In this document: positions 48,684 to 57,746 of the stretch, piece by piece | Layout of the letters: each line of letters opens with the position of its first letter | Position numbering within the stretch: position 1 is the first letter of the stretch | DNA from: Cupriavidus sp. EM10 | GTDB taxonomy: Bacteria; Pseudomonadota; Gammaproteobacteria; Burkholderiales; Burkholderiaceae | Length of the DNA: 64,000 nt | NCBI RefSeq assembly: GCF_018729255.1 | Contig: NZ_CP076062.1 | Coordinates: 124,001 to 188,000, forward strand | Direction of reading: 5' to 3' | Translations under genes and position numbers: made by a program | The notes under the pieces: model-generated | The model's input: the letters and a program-made list of their open reading frames with translations, nothing else | Told to the model about the DNA's origin: nothing | The model's database searches: none

Positions 48684-50021
48684 TCAGGCAGCGTTCTGTT
48701 CCTCTGCCTGTCGCTTCACGTACTGGGCCAGTTCGACCTTCAATGCCTTACGCGCCATAATTGCCGCCTCATCCGGCCTAGCCTTTACCTTCTGCCGCCG
48801 CGCAGCCATTTGGAACGTCGTCTCCTTGTACAGTCCATCAAGGACCGCAAGTCGCTCCTCGTCCGTCATCGAGGCGAAGATAGCCAGACCCTGTTCAATG
48901 TCGCGCTCAAGATTGCGCTGAAACTCGATCTCAGCGACTGAAACCATTGGCTTACTCCGGACCGCTTCGGTTGGGCTACCTAACGCCGCCTCGCGCTCCA
49001 TTTCGCTAAGTGCCCAGCCCTCTTTGATTGCGGTCATGAGGTAGGCACCGGGCGACTTCACGCCTCCAACTTTGACCCGATACCTCACCAGCTCAATCGC
49101 CGCACGGATTCGCTCATCCGTGTTCACTTCGCGATTGCTGATGATCTCATTGATCTGCCTGGTGCTCAGCCCAAAGCCCTTCACGAGAGTCTCATACAGA
49201 TCCTTCAGCTCATGTGGTTGCGCAAAATCCAAAACGAGCTTGCCCTCTGCGTTGTCCCTAAGCTTGAATCGAATCGCTGCGACGCGTCGCGAGCCCTGCG
49301 CGGTCTTCGTTTCGTACTCAACGTAGAGATCGGTCAGTTCATTGATTTGGGCAATGTTCTTATCCAGGACCAACCGCTTGAACTGCTTGTACTCGGTGAG
49401 TGATTTGACAGCGTCAGCATTGACCCACTTCCTGACGTCTTCGATCGGAAGCCAATTCGTAGTACCCATGAATCGAAGAGCGCCCAAACGCTCATACAGG
49501 ATGTACGCGTAGTGGCTGAGTGCTGCAGACATGCGCAAGGATAGATAGGTATAGCGCTTCGGATCTTTGAGCTGTCGACGGATCATCTCGTCGACCTTGA
49601 ACACAACGCGCCCGCCTGCGATCCCTACGGAACCAAGAAGCGGCACTGACACCCATTGCGGGTCGCCGCCGCCATCGCGCTCAACCGAGACTTGAACCGA
49701 TGAGCTCTGGCACTCGCGCAGGGCCTTCTTTAGGTGCGCGACGTTGTTCGATGTTTCGAACTTAGCAAGCCATTTGAAATAGCCGAGCTCGATATCGTAA
49801 TGCTCAAGATCCGGGTTCTCCGACACCGTGAGCCACAACGCGTTGATGGCCCGCCTTGCCACGAGGGACATAGGGGTGACGTCAATCAGAACATTGGTTT
49901 TGCGGTACCCAATGTCGCGCGTGGATTCCGTTATTGCGGTATTAGGCCCGAGCTCCTCGCGGACAGCGTTGAAGATATCGAAACCCAGCTGCTCCTGGAT
50001 GTTTTTTGGGAGGTTAGACAT
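48684..50021 (-). CDS. rep: Plasmid replication initiator (Rep_3-like)
   Basis: 445 residues from ATG 50021; GTG 50042 is an alternative. MSNLPKNIQEQLGFDIFNAV begins the protein. VERDGGGDPQWVSVPLLGSV, YTYLSLRMSAALSHYAYILYERL and SLTEYKQFKRLVLDKNIAQINELTDL (shown in pieces) are the winged-helix initiator features of the Rep_3/RepB superfamily, and VEYETKTAQGSRRVAAIRFKL is a typical second-domain strand pair. The C-terminal third is helical and may mediate host contacts. The gene points away from the iteron array, the usual arrangement in which Rep binds iterons at the origin and represses its own promoter. Confidence 0.85.
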   Translation of the reverse strand: MSNLPKNIQEQLGFDIFNAVREELGPNTAITESTRDIGYRKTNVLIDVTPMSLVARRAINALWLTVSENPDLEHYDIELGYFKWLAKFETSNNVAHLKKALRECQSSSVQVSVERDGGGDPQWVSVPLLGSVGIAGGRVVFKVDEMIRRQLKDPKRYTYLSLRMSAALSHYAYILYERLGALRFMGTTNWLPIEDVRKWVNADAVKSLTEYKQFKRLVLDKNIAQINELTDLYVEYETKTAQGSRRVAAIRFKLRDNAEGKLVLDFAQPHELKDLYETLVKGFGLSTRQINEIISNREVNTDERIRAAIELVRYRVKVGGVKSPGAYLMTAIKEGWALSEMEREAALGSPTEAVRSKPMVSVAEIEFQRNLERDIEQGLAIFASMTDEERLAVLDGLYKETTFQMAARRQKVKARPDEAAIMARKALKVELAQYVKRQAEEQNAA

Positions 50022-50386
50022 GGCAGAGTGCGCCCAATGCACTAAGAGACTGGCGTAATATCTCCGTAATGGTGTAACGAGTCAAGTATACGATTGCACC
50101 TTTGCGGAACACCGTTGCCACGAGGCACCAATCAATGACACCGCCGGACCAACTGATGCCACCATAACTGAGTGCCTCTCCCCGGAAACGTATATTGGGC
50201 GCGGCTTTCTGGGATATGCGCACATCAGGCCAACGGTTAACACCTTCCACCAATTCATTGCACCTTGGCACCAATGAATTGCACCATACGGAGCCAATTT
50301 CTTACACCTTTGCGGCCCAATGCGGTACACCAATCCCCAACAGATATCACCTTGGCACCAACAGTTAACACTTTGCTGCTCGTAAG

Positions 50387-50447
50387 TCATTGAATTATTT
50401 GGGTAAAACGAGGCCCGTATACGTGGGTTGTTTACGTAAACAAAGCT
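50387..50447. other. AT-rich segment between rep and the iterons
   Basis: A comparatively AT-rich stretch with the inverted motif TTTACGTAAA lies between the rep promoter side and the DnaA box. It is a candidate DNA-unwinding element. Confidence 0.4.
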
Positions 50448-50492
50448 GCTAGCTCTCCGCAGAAAAATGCGGAACGTCAGAACCACCGATAC

Positions 50493-50501
50493 TTATCCAC
50501 A
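50493..50501 (+). promoter_or_regulatory. DnaA box
   Basis: TTATCCACA, an exact match to the strong DnaA box, placed 48 bases before the first direct iteron. Confidence 0.8.
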
Positions 50502-50548
50502 GCCATCGGCACTTGCGACTTTGTCACCCCGACCCATATCGCAGTACC

Positions 50549-51176
50549 GTGTAATCAGTTGGGCCGCATAGGGTCCCGCACACGGAGATGCATCAACTCG
50601 ACGCAAACGTTCCTCCATGATCTCGTGGCGCAATGCATTGGCCCGCAAAGCCCAGCGGAACGGTGCCATTGGTTGGCCCGCAATTCGCCGATCGCTTACC
50701 GCCCTTGTACAACGCACTGGTCTGCAAGTTGGCTAGGCGCATGGTGCAGTTGATTGGTCCGCAGAAGATATCTCACGCGATGGTGTAGTCGATTGGTCCG
50801 CAACGCGACCTTCTATGGTGCAACGAATTGGTCCGCAAGACGCCAGAACCTAGCAGCGCAGTTCGTTAGTCCGCAGAAACGCTAGTGCGTCCCCGACTAT
50901 CGCTCAGGCAATATGGTGTAACTGATTGGTCCGCAACCGCGCGAACGCCGGCTATGGTGCGGTGGATTGGTCCGCAACCATGTCGAATCAACGCCGTTAG
51001 CAGCTCTGCCTAGGGTCAAATGCGAAAAGGTGGCAGGTGTTGGTCCGCAAAATGTGACGAAAAATATGCACTCGCCTCGAAAGGTGCAATGAATTGGTCC
51101 GCAAAGCTTGGCCACAAGTTTTCCGTACCTCTTACAGCACCTGCCCTCCGCAAAGGTGCAATGAGTTGGCCCGCAA
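50549..51176 (+). repeat. oriV: oriV iteron array, 13 direct copies
   Basis: Imperfect copies of GGTGCAATGAATTGGTCCGC start at about 50549, 50627, 50661, 50705, 50742, 50781, 50816, 50852, 50914, 50955, 51029, 51082 and 51154. The core TTGGTCCGCAA (or TTGGCCCGCAA) is the best-kept part. Copies in the opposite direction lie at 50309, 51309 and 51376, and partial ones near 50240-50285. The array is the binding region for the Rep protein encoded beside it. Confidence 0.88.
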
Positions 51177-51617
51177 TTCTTCACAGCGGGTGGCAGCGGG
51201 CAGGGCTCTGACAAAAACAAAAGAGATGCAGCGATAGGAAGCACTCACTAAATCTCCGCAATTGCGCTACGGTCCACCAAACCGATGCACCTTGCCCGCG
51301 AGAGCACGTTTGCGGCCCAAAACGCATCACCCTAGGTAGTGCTTCATGGCGCACCTCCGCAAACTTTTGCGGGTCTGCGGGCCAAATGGTTACACCTTTC
51401 ATCGCAGCCACGAGGCTTGGACAGCCCCGAGCATCAGTGCGGGGGGGAAGGCGAGTTCGGGATCGGATCTTCGCTTGCCTACCGACTGAACGAGGGGGCG
51501 AAACACGTTTCTCGAACGTGCTATGCGCATTGCACCAACCGCCTTGTTCGGCAGCGTTCCTGCGGGTCTTACTGGCCGAAGCACTGCGCAATAGGTAATG
51601 CGCCCTGGGCAGTGCTC

Positions 51618-51648
51618 AATACCCAATGCGCAATGCGCATTGGGTATT
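51618..51648. repeat. Perfect 31-bp palindrome
   Basis: Arms AATACCCAATGCGC and GCGCATTGGGTATT (14 bp each) around a central AAT. It lies between the iterons and the outlying parS-like site, where a resolution, replication-termination or regulator-binding role is possible. Confidence 0.6.
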
Positions 51649-51668
51649 CACCTATGAACGCGTCTTCG

Positions 51669-51683
51669 TTTTCACTGTGAAAA
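51669..51683. repeat. Outlying eighth parS-like palindrome
   Basis: TTTTCACTGTGAAAA, identical to the parS-like palindromes except for the central base. It lies 3.3 kb from the cluster, on the other side of rep and the iterons. Confidence 0.6.
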
Positions 51684-51744
51684 GTGAAGCTACCACGGTA
51701 TGCCGGCCGCGGAACTGTAATCAGTGATACACGTTGTTGTCAGC

Positions 51745-51815
51745 CATATCGAAGTACCAGGGCAACCCGCAAGTTTGCCTCGGACAGCCAACCTTAGAGC
51801 TCCCAGGAGAACCTC
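51745..51815 (+). promoter_or_regulatory. CATATC-hairpin leader, copy 4
   Basis: CATATC at 51745, GAAGTACCAGGGCAA, a loop with CCGCAAG, TTTGCCT closing the stem (one bulge), then CCCAGGAGAACCTC before ATG 51816. Confidence 0.45.
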
Positions 51816-52300
51816 ATGTCAATCGCATTGATCCTCAAAGCCGGCGAAGGCTCCATCTTCCCGAACCACGCAAAGACGTCCGACAAGGACCCGCTGTTCC
51901 TTGGGTGGATGGAGTTTCCCCTCGACGAACAGAAGAAAAACTCCCTCCGCCTCGATGTCGCTGTCTGGCGGAAAAGTAACGGCGGCAAAGACTTCTACTC
52001 GCTGTCCATCGGCGGTATTCCTGCCACCCTCTTCAAGGAAGAGAAGCAGGACAGGCCGGAAAGCTGCCCTGACTACGCCGGCAGCTTTGGCTTCGGCCGA
52101 GAGATGCGAATCGCCGGCTGGCGCAAGAAAACGAAGGAGGGCGACAACCCTTACATCAGCATCTCGGTAGTCGAGAAGAAGGCCGCCGCGAACAGTGAAC
52201 CTGCGCAAGCGCCGGCAGCCGCCAAGGAGCAAAAGGCTCCCCCAGGCAACCGGCCCCGTCGCAAGAAGCAACCGGACACCCTGGATTTGACTTCATCTAA
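51816..52300 (+). CDS. DUF736-like plasmid protein (one frameshift)
   Basis: About 161 residues. MSIALILKAGEGSIF start with CAGGAGAACCTC upstream. The core (SLRLDVAVWRKSNGGKDFYS, then GREMRIAGWRKKTKEGDNPY) alternates strands and basic loops, similar to DUF736 proteins found on plasmids. The frame runs on without a stop into the next gene, but a one-base deletion near 52250-52280 would give a C-terminus GFDFI with stop at 52300, directly before a strong terminator. I regard that as the true end. It shares its leader type with three other backbone genes. Confidence 0.55.
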
Positions 52301-52309
52301 CCGCAACAT

Positions 52310-52340
52310 GCCCCACGACATTTCGTGGGGCTTTTTTTTC
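52310..52340 (+). terminator. Strong rho-independent terminator inside an apparent fusion frame
   Basis: GCCCCACGA / TCGTGGGGC stem followed by eight Ts. It separates the DUF736-like gene from the GGDEF-EAL gene and shows that the continuous reading frame here is not one gene. Confidence 0.85.
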
Positions 52341-52427
52341 CCCTTTTCCACGGATCGAACGAAGCAGCCCATACCTATAATCGCGCGTTCACCATTTGAG
52401 GGCGGGCCAGAGGTCCGAGAGCGGACA

Positions 52428-55025
52428 GTGGAGGAGAAGAGACCATCACAAGGCAGGTACGGCCGATCGGCGCGACGCCTTGCCATTGCTACAGGCGTCC
52501 TGTCGAGCCTATTGATTACGAGCATCTCCGTCCACGAAGTGATCGACTTCAGGCGGCGGGAATACGCTGAAGCACGAGAGAGCCTGGCCGTCTTTTCATC
52601 CGCCCTGACCCGACAGGCGGCAGAAATCCTGCGGAGCCAAAAAACAGTAGTTAGGCAGGTGGCTCGTACGTTGAATGGCGACAGCAATGCTTCCAACGTC
52701 CACGAGCGCATTGCAATCGCAAGGGCCACAACGGCGAACACCTGCGTTGCCCGACTCTTCCTATACACCTTGACTGGTGCACTTGAGCTCGATACCTCAG
52801 GCACTCCCGAGCCACAAGCTCCTCTCGGGCCGAGCAAAGAGCTCCTGACTCAAGCAGTCAGCTACATCGTCGATGGACCAGTTCCGGGTCTGCCGTACCA
52901 AATCTCAATCTCTGAAGGCCTACTTGGCGGCAACGGCCAATACCGCTGGCTCGCAACATCCTGGATTGACTTCGACCCCTTCGCGCAGACAGTGGCCGCG
53001 ATCACACGCGATACCGGTTACCAAGTCGCACTTGCCACTGAAGACGGTCGCATCCTCTATCGCTTTCCAGAGTCCGCTCGCTTTGATTCCCAGGAGATTC
53101 GCCAAGGAGCGTTCGATGCATGGGGCAAAGCCGCGAGCCACGCTCCGAGTCGCGAGCTTCCCGCCGGCGCAGGCGTTGAGAGCGTCATAACACGGATCGA
53201 GGGCGCACCGCTTGCTTTACAGATCGCATTGCCGACGCAGACAGTGGACACGGCCTGGCGGCGCCGCGCATCGTACCTCGCTGTACTTTCAACAGCCGGC
53301 ATGGGCCTGATCTGGCTTATCATTGCGACAATCCTCCGCCAGGTTAAGCAAACAGAACGTGTCGCCGAGTCCGCGGAACGCGGCGAAGCCATGTTCGTCG
53401 ACGTCTTGTCGCGGCTACGTGATGCCGTCATTGCTACCGACACAAAGGGCACGATTCGCTTTGCGAACTCGAATGCCTTTATTGCTCTAGCTGCCACCTC
53501 AAAGCATCAATTGATTGGCCAGCAGATTCAGACCTTGCTCCCTCCTGAGGTATGGAAGGGCTCGCCTTTAGGCACGGGCGGAAATCCACGCCAAGAGGCA
53601 TCACACGAGTGGGCGGGCTCCTTGCCAACCCTTGCAGGATCTTCGTTCGATGCCGAAGTCCGCATCTGCGGCAACGGCCTCCACGGAACCGATGGTCTCG
53701 TAATTACAATTCATGACGCCAGCGAGAGAAAGGCCTTCGAGGCTCGAGTTGTTGAGGCGGCTACCATCGATCCGGTCACGAACGTCTCAAACATGCACGC
53801 GTTTCGCGACAGACTTGATCGACTATTCTTGTCCGAGAGCGATCGCGACCAATTCCACGCCGTTTTGGCGGTGCAGCTCTCCGCTCCTCAAGGTGCACCG
53901 CTTGATGACTCGATTTGCGCATTGGCGGCAGATCGATTGACCACGAGCATTCGCGATTCCGACTCAGTCGCTTCGGAGGGCGGCGGTCGCTTCTTTGTAC
54001 TGGCAAGAAATGTGTCCGAGCCGATTGACGTTGCGATCATTGCACGTCGGATAGCTGCATGCTATGAAGCGCCGCTTACGCCAGGCGGAGAGACGCTGCG
54101 GCTTCGCGCACGGACAGGCATCGCGCTGTTCCCCGTCGATGCGGAAACCAGTGACGCCTTGGTCGCTTCGGCTAAGAAGGCCGCGGCAACAGCAAACGCC
54201 GAGCATTTTGTCTATGCGAATGAAGCTTGTTCACGGCAACTCGAAAGTTTGCGCGAGCAAGCCGATGCCCTGAGAACGTCGTTCGGCGCCGACAACTTGA
54301 AGCTGAACTACGCCCCGATGGTCTGTCTGAAGAGTAACGTCATCGTCGGCGCTATCGTAACGCCACTGGTCAGCAGCAATGGGCGGTACATCCCACTCGC
54401 TCGTCAGAGCGCCATACTTGAAGAGACGCGCATCTCTGCCCTGGCCGACGGGTGCGTGCTGAGATCGTTGCTCGCAGATCTTCGCGCCTGCCAAGCTATT
54501 CCCGCCCCACGCTTGCTGATCGTGCCTGTCCACCGCGATAGCTTCACGAGGCCCGGATTTCTCAACACATTGCGAGAAGCGGTCGACGCTCTTCCGACGA
54601 AATGGGCGCTCGGCGTCAGCATTCTGGAACCCGTTGAATCAGAACACTGGACACAGGCCACGGTAGCGATCAGTGATCTCGCGACGTTCGGCGTCCAGGT
54701 GTTCCTATCTGACTATGGCAACGGCTTAGCGTCATTGTCGCGCCTCATTGCTTCCGGAGTACAAGGCGCAATCCTCGACCGATCCCAAGCGCCGTTTATG
54801 GCTGGGCAGGACGATGCCTTCGCCTTCGTTACCGCCGCCACGGCCGTTGCGGCTAATCTCGGCATCAAGCTCGTGGCCACGGGCGTCAAGGACGCTGAAG
54901 TCGCTTCGATGCTAGCAAAAATGGGAGTGTCGTACGCCTGCGGTCCCCTTTATGGGACCAGCTACACGGCACCAGTCCTACCCGAACCTGCGATTCGAGA
55001 GTCACAAACGACGAATGCGCGTTAG
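52428..55025 (+). CDS. Degenerate GGDEF-EAL membrane protein
   Basis: 865 residues from GTG 52428. One membrane helix (LAIATGVLSSLLITSISVHE), a periplasmic domain of about 230 residues, a second helix (VLSTAGMGLIWLIIATILRQ), a PAS-like segment, then GGDEF and EAL folds. The catalytic motifs are lost: GGGRF replaces GGDEF (near residue 517), VGAIV replaces the EAL motif (near 640), SDYGNG replaces DDFGTG and TGVKD replaces EGVE. It is likely a sensor or regulatory subunit that binds but does not make or break cyclic di-GMP. An intact GGDEF-EAL protein follows 54 bases downstream. Confidence 0.75.
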   Translation: MEEKRPSQGRYGRSARRLAIATGVLSSLLITSISVHEVIDFRRREYAEARESLAVFSSALTRQAAEILRSQKTVVRQVARTLNGDSNASNVHERIAIARATTANTCVARLFLYTLTGALELDTSGTPEPQAPLGPSKELLTQAVSYIVDGPVPGLPYQISISEGLLGGNGQYRWLATSWIDFDPFAQTVAAITRDTGYQVALATEDGRILYRFPESARFDSQEIRQGAFDAWGKAASHAPSRELPAGAGVESVITRIEGAPLALQIALPTQTVDTAWRRRASYLAVLSTAGMGLIWLIIATILRQVKQTERVAESAERGEAMFVDVLSRLRDAVIATDTKGTIRFANSNAFIALAATSKHQLIGQQIQTLLPPEVWKGSPLGTGGNPRQEASHEWAGSLPTLAGSSFDAEVRICGNGLHGTDGLVITIHDASERKAFEARVVEAATIDPVTNVSNMHAFRDRLDRLFLSESDRDQFHAVLAVQLSAPQGAPLDDSICALAADRLTTSIRDSDSVASEGGGRFFVLARNVSEPIDVAIIARRIAACYEAPLTPGGETLRLRARTGIALFPVDAETSDALVASAKKAAATANAEHFVYANEACSRQLESLREQADALRTSFGADNLKLNYAPMVCLKSNVIVGAIVTPLVSSNGRYIPLARQSAILEETRISALADGCVLRSLLADLRACQAIPAPRLLIVPVHRDSFTRPGFLNTLREAVDALPTKWALGVSILEPVESEHWTQATVAISDLATFGVQVFLSDYGNGLASLSRLIASGVQGAILDRSQAPFMAGQDDAFAFVTAATAVAANLGIKLVATGVKDAEVASMLAKMGVSYACGPLYGTSYTAPVLPEPAIRESQTTNAR

Positions 55026-55029
55026 AATT

Positions 55030-55041
55030 CATAACACGTAC
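55030..55041 (-). promoter_or_regulatory. TACGTGTTAT element between the two GGDEF-EAL genes
   Basis: Read on the minus strand GTACGTGTTATG. It lies 39 bases upstream of ATG 55080, with a possible -10 TAATAT at 55046, so the intact GGDEF-EAL gene may have its own regulated promoter. Confidence 0.4.
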
Positions 55042-55079
55042 TTGTAATATCCTTCGCAAACTTTCACCCTCGAATCGAC

Positions 55080-57746
55080 ATGCCCAGTGTTTCCATGACA
55101 GAACGACACGGTCGAAGCAAAAAGGCCACCACGCGGGTCTTCTTGCCGCTCGTCTATGTTGGCGCCGTCATCGGCACACTAGTGACTGGCCTCGTAGCGT
55201 ACGAGATCAACGACAGTCGAACGCAGGCGCTGAATGATGCGTCCAGGGATCTAACTGTCCTTTCGTCTGCTTCTGCAGCACAGCTAAAGAGCTATCTGGA
55301 CTCGATAGGTGAAGTGCTATCGGCGGCGGGCTTGGCGAGTCAATCACTGCTGACGGCGGGCCCTGGAGGCGCGGACAACGCGCTCAGTCAAGTTCGTGCA
55401 GCCGCAGTCGGCACCGCAATCGAAGGTATCGTGGTTGTTGGGAAGGCCGGCGTCCCTGTGCTGCATACGTACGACGATCCGGTTCCGGCCTCATTTCTGC
55501 CAGGTCAACTCGCCGTGCAGAAGCTTGAGTATCAGAGCACTGCGGGCACAGAGATCGTTGGCCCGATACTGTCAGACTCGGGCGACCGGGTTAAGGTGTA
55601 TGCGGTAAAGCGAATCAACGACCAAACAGGCGCGTTTCTCGGGGCTGTACTGACACCCCTTGATATTTCCTCGATCGCACTTGTTGGCAAGGAGGCTCTT
55701 CGCAAAGATGGTGTGACCGTCGCGGTGCTGGGAGCCGAGAGGGGAAACCTAGTTGCGCGCCTACCAGATCCCGGCGTCCTCCGTTACTTGAAACAGTACA
55801 CGGAGACGGAGATCAGTCCGCAGATGGCGGGCAAGCACTCGGGGGTGGCAGTTGGCGCGAGCGCTGTTGACGGTGTCCGACGGCTGATGGCATTCGAGCG
55901 TGTCAAGGACTACCCACTTTTGGTCGTTACCTCGATGGACGAGCAAGTCGTCAATAGCGAATGGCACGCTGATGCGAAGCGAATCATAGGTATCGGTTAC
56001 GCTTCACTAAGCGTGATTGCACTACTCCTGGTTGTAATGCATCGCCAGCTGAGACAGCTCATGCACCGGACAGAAGCGGTAACCGAAAGTGAGCAGCGCT
56101 TCGACCGCGTTGTTCAGCGTCTTACCGATGGCCTCTATGTACGCGACAAGGCAGGGAAGCTTCTCGTGGCCAATCGGCAGTTCGCGACGTTCTTCGGCGC
56201 GTCTGACGAAAGGGCGCTGGTCGGTGCCGACCTGGCGACAATCAACCCCCAAGCTACTTCAAAGTCCATCGCACGCCTCAATGATCAGGTGTTCTCGTCG
56301 CGTGGGAAACCCTACATCCTTGAGTTGGAGACGGAAACCCATGATGGGCGAATGGTGCCGATGGAGTACACGCTGAGTGCCGTAGAGATTGGTGGCGTCG
56401 ACTACATACTTGGCCAGATGCGCGACATCACTGCACGGCGCCAGTACGAGAGCCGACTGGTAAAGCAAGCGACGTTTGACGAGATCACCGGTTTGCCGAA
56501 TCGCCGGCTGTACATGGATCGACTCTCGAATGCCCTGCACCGTGCGAAGCGCGATGGTCGGAACGTGGCCGTAATGTTCGTTGACCTCGACCATTTCAAG
56601 AGAGTGAACGACACGCTGGGCCACCGCACCGGCGACCAGCTCCTCGTTGCCGCGGCCGAGCGGCTTACGTCCCTTGTGCGCGATGGCGATACGATTGCCC
56701 GCTTCGGGGGCGATGAGTTCGTTGTTTTGCTTGCAGAGGTCACCTCACCGCTGGAATGTCGTTTGCTCGCTGAGCGCATCGTCGAGGAGTTCCGGACGCC
56801 GTTCGAGCTGGCAGGCCGGCGGGTCTCTGTTACAGCGTCGGTTGGTGTAGCCGTAGCTCCGGGGGATGGAGCCGAGCCAGATCTGCTGCTGCAGCACGCT
56901 GATACCGCAATGTACGAGGCGAAATCTGGCGGCAGGAGCGGTTTCCGGTTCTTCAACAATGAGATGAACGTACGCGTTCACGAGATGCTGCAGATTGACG
57001 GTGAAATTCGATGCGCACTGGAGCGCAATGAGATGCGCGTCTTGTACCAGCCGATCGTTGATCCTATTGCCCGCAAAGTTGTTAAGGCAGAGGCTCTTGC
57101 GCGATGGGAGTCCACGCGTCTCGGGTCCGTGTCTCCCGACAAATTCATTCCTGCGGCCGAAGAGAACGGCACGATCGCGCAAATCGGTGATTGGGTCTTG
57201 TCCGAGGCTTGCAGGACTGCCGCCTTATGGGCCAGGGACTTGCCTGAGCCGATCGCCGTCAGCGTGAACGTCAGCGCAAAGCAGTTCAACGATCCGAGAT
57301 TTGTCGACAGCGTCTTCTCGGCACTTGATGAATCCGGGCTTCCAGCTCATCTGTTGGAGTTGGAGCTCACGGAACGTATTCTGATCTCAGACGATGAGAC
57401 CGCATTCGAAACGATCGCTGCGCTGCGAGAGATGGGTGTCGGCCTGTCGCTGGACGATTTTGGCACTGGCTACTCGTCACTGAGTTACTTGACCAGATTC
57501 CCTCTGAACACTATCAAGATCGATCGAGCGTTCGTCAGTGGCCTGGCGGAAGATTCGCAGACTCAGAACCTGACAAAGGCGATCATCGCTCTGGCAAAGA
57601 GCCTGGACCTTCAGCTAGTTGCCGAGGGCGTCGAGACGGCCGACCAAGCAAGAGTTCTGATCGCCTACGGGTGTGATCTCCAGCAAGGTTATCTCTATGG
57701 GCGACCGGCAGAGCCGTCGGCAATCCTGAATCCGAGTTGGGGGTAA
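55080..57746 (+). CDS. GGDEF-EAL cyclic-di-GMP enzyme with Cache-like sensor and PAS domain
   Basis: 888 residues, intact. Two membrane helices (VFLPLVYVGAVIGTLVTGLV and IGIGYASLSVIALLLVVMH) flank a periplasmic sensor of about 250 residues. A PAS domain follows (VQRLTDGLYVRDKAGKLLVA). RFGGDEFVVLL (near residue 541) is an active diguanylate cyclase site, and EALARWES (near 670), LDDFGTGYSSLSYL and AEGVET are the intact phosphodiesterase motifs. It should make or degrade cyclic di-GMP at the inner membrane in response to an outside signal. The upstream neighbour has the same architecture but dead sites. ATG 55095 is a possible alternative start. Confidence 0.93.
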   Translation: MPSVSMTERHGRSKKATTRVFLPLVYVGAVIGTLVTGLVAYEINDSRTQALNDASRDLTVLSSASAAQLKSYLDSIGEVLSAAGLASQSLLTAGPGGADNALSQVRAAAVGTAIEGIVVVGKAGVPVLHTYDDPVPASFLPGQLAVQKLEYQSTAGTEIVGPILSDSGDRVKVYAVKRINDQTGAFLGAVLTPLDISSIALVGKEALRKDGVTVAVLGAERGNLVARLPDPGVLRYLKQYTETEISPQMAGKHSGVAVGASAVDGVRRLMAFERVKDYPLLVVTSMDEQVVNSEWHADAKRIIGIGYASLSVIALLLVVMHRQLRQLMHRTEAVTESEQRFDRVVQRLTDGLYVRDKAGKLLVANRQFATFFGASDERALVGADLATINPQATSKSIARLNDQVFSSRGKPYILELETETHDGRMVPMEYTLSAVEIGGVDYILGQMRDITARRQYESRLVKQATFDEITGLPNRRLYMDRLSNALHRAKRDGRNVAVMFVDLDHFKRVNDTLGHRTGDQLLVAAAERLTSLVRDGDTIARFGGDEFVVLLAEVTSPLECRLLAERIVEEFRTPFELAGRRVSVTASVGVAVAPGDGAEPDLLLQHADTAMYEAKSGGRSGFRFFNNEMNVRVHEMLQIDGEIRCALERNEMRVLYQPIVDPIARKVVKAEALARWESTRLGSVSPDKFIPAAEENGTIAQIGDWVLSEACRTAALWARDLPEPIAVSVNVSAKQFNDPRFVDSVFSALDESGLPAHLLELELTERILISDDETAFETIAALREMGVGLSLDDFGTGYSSLSYLTRFPLNTIKIDRAFVSGLAEDSQTQNLTKAIIALAKSLDLQLVAEGVETADQARVLIAYGCDLQQGYLYGRPAEPSAILNPSWG

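Noticed and set aside
50549..51176. CRISPR-like spaced repeats
   Set aside because: The repeats are degenerate, the spacing varies from about 34 to 78 bases, and there is an adjacent Rep gene and DnaA box. These are iterons.
51816..55025. A single DUF736-GGDEF-EAL fusion protein
   Set aside because: A strong terminator lies within the frame and a one-base shift gives a natural stop just before it.
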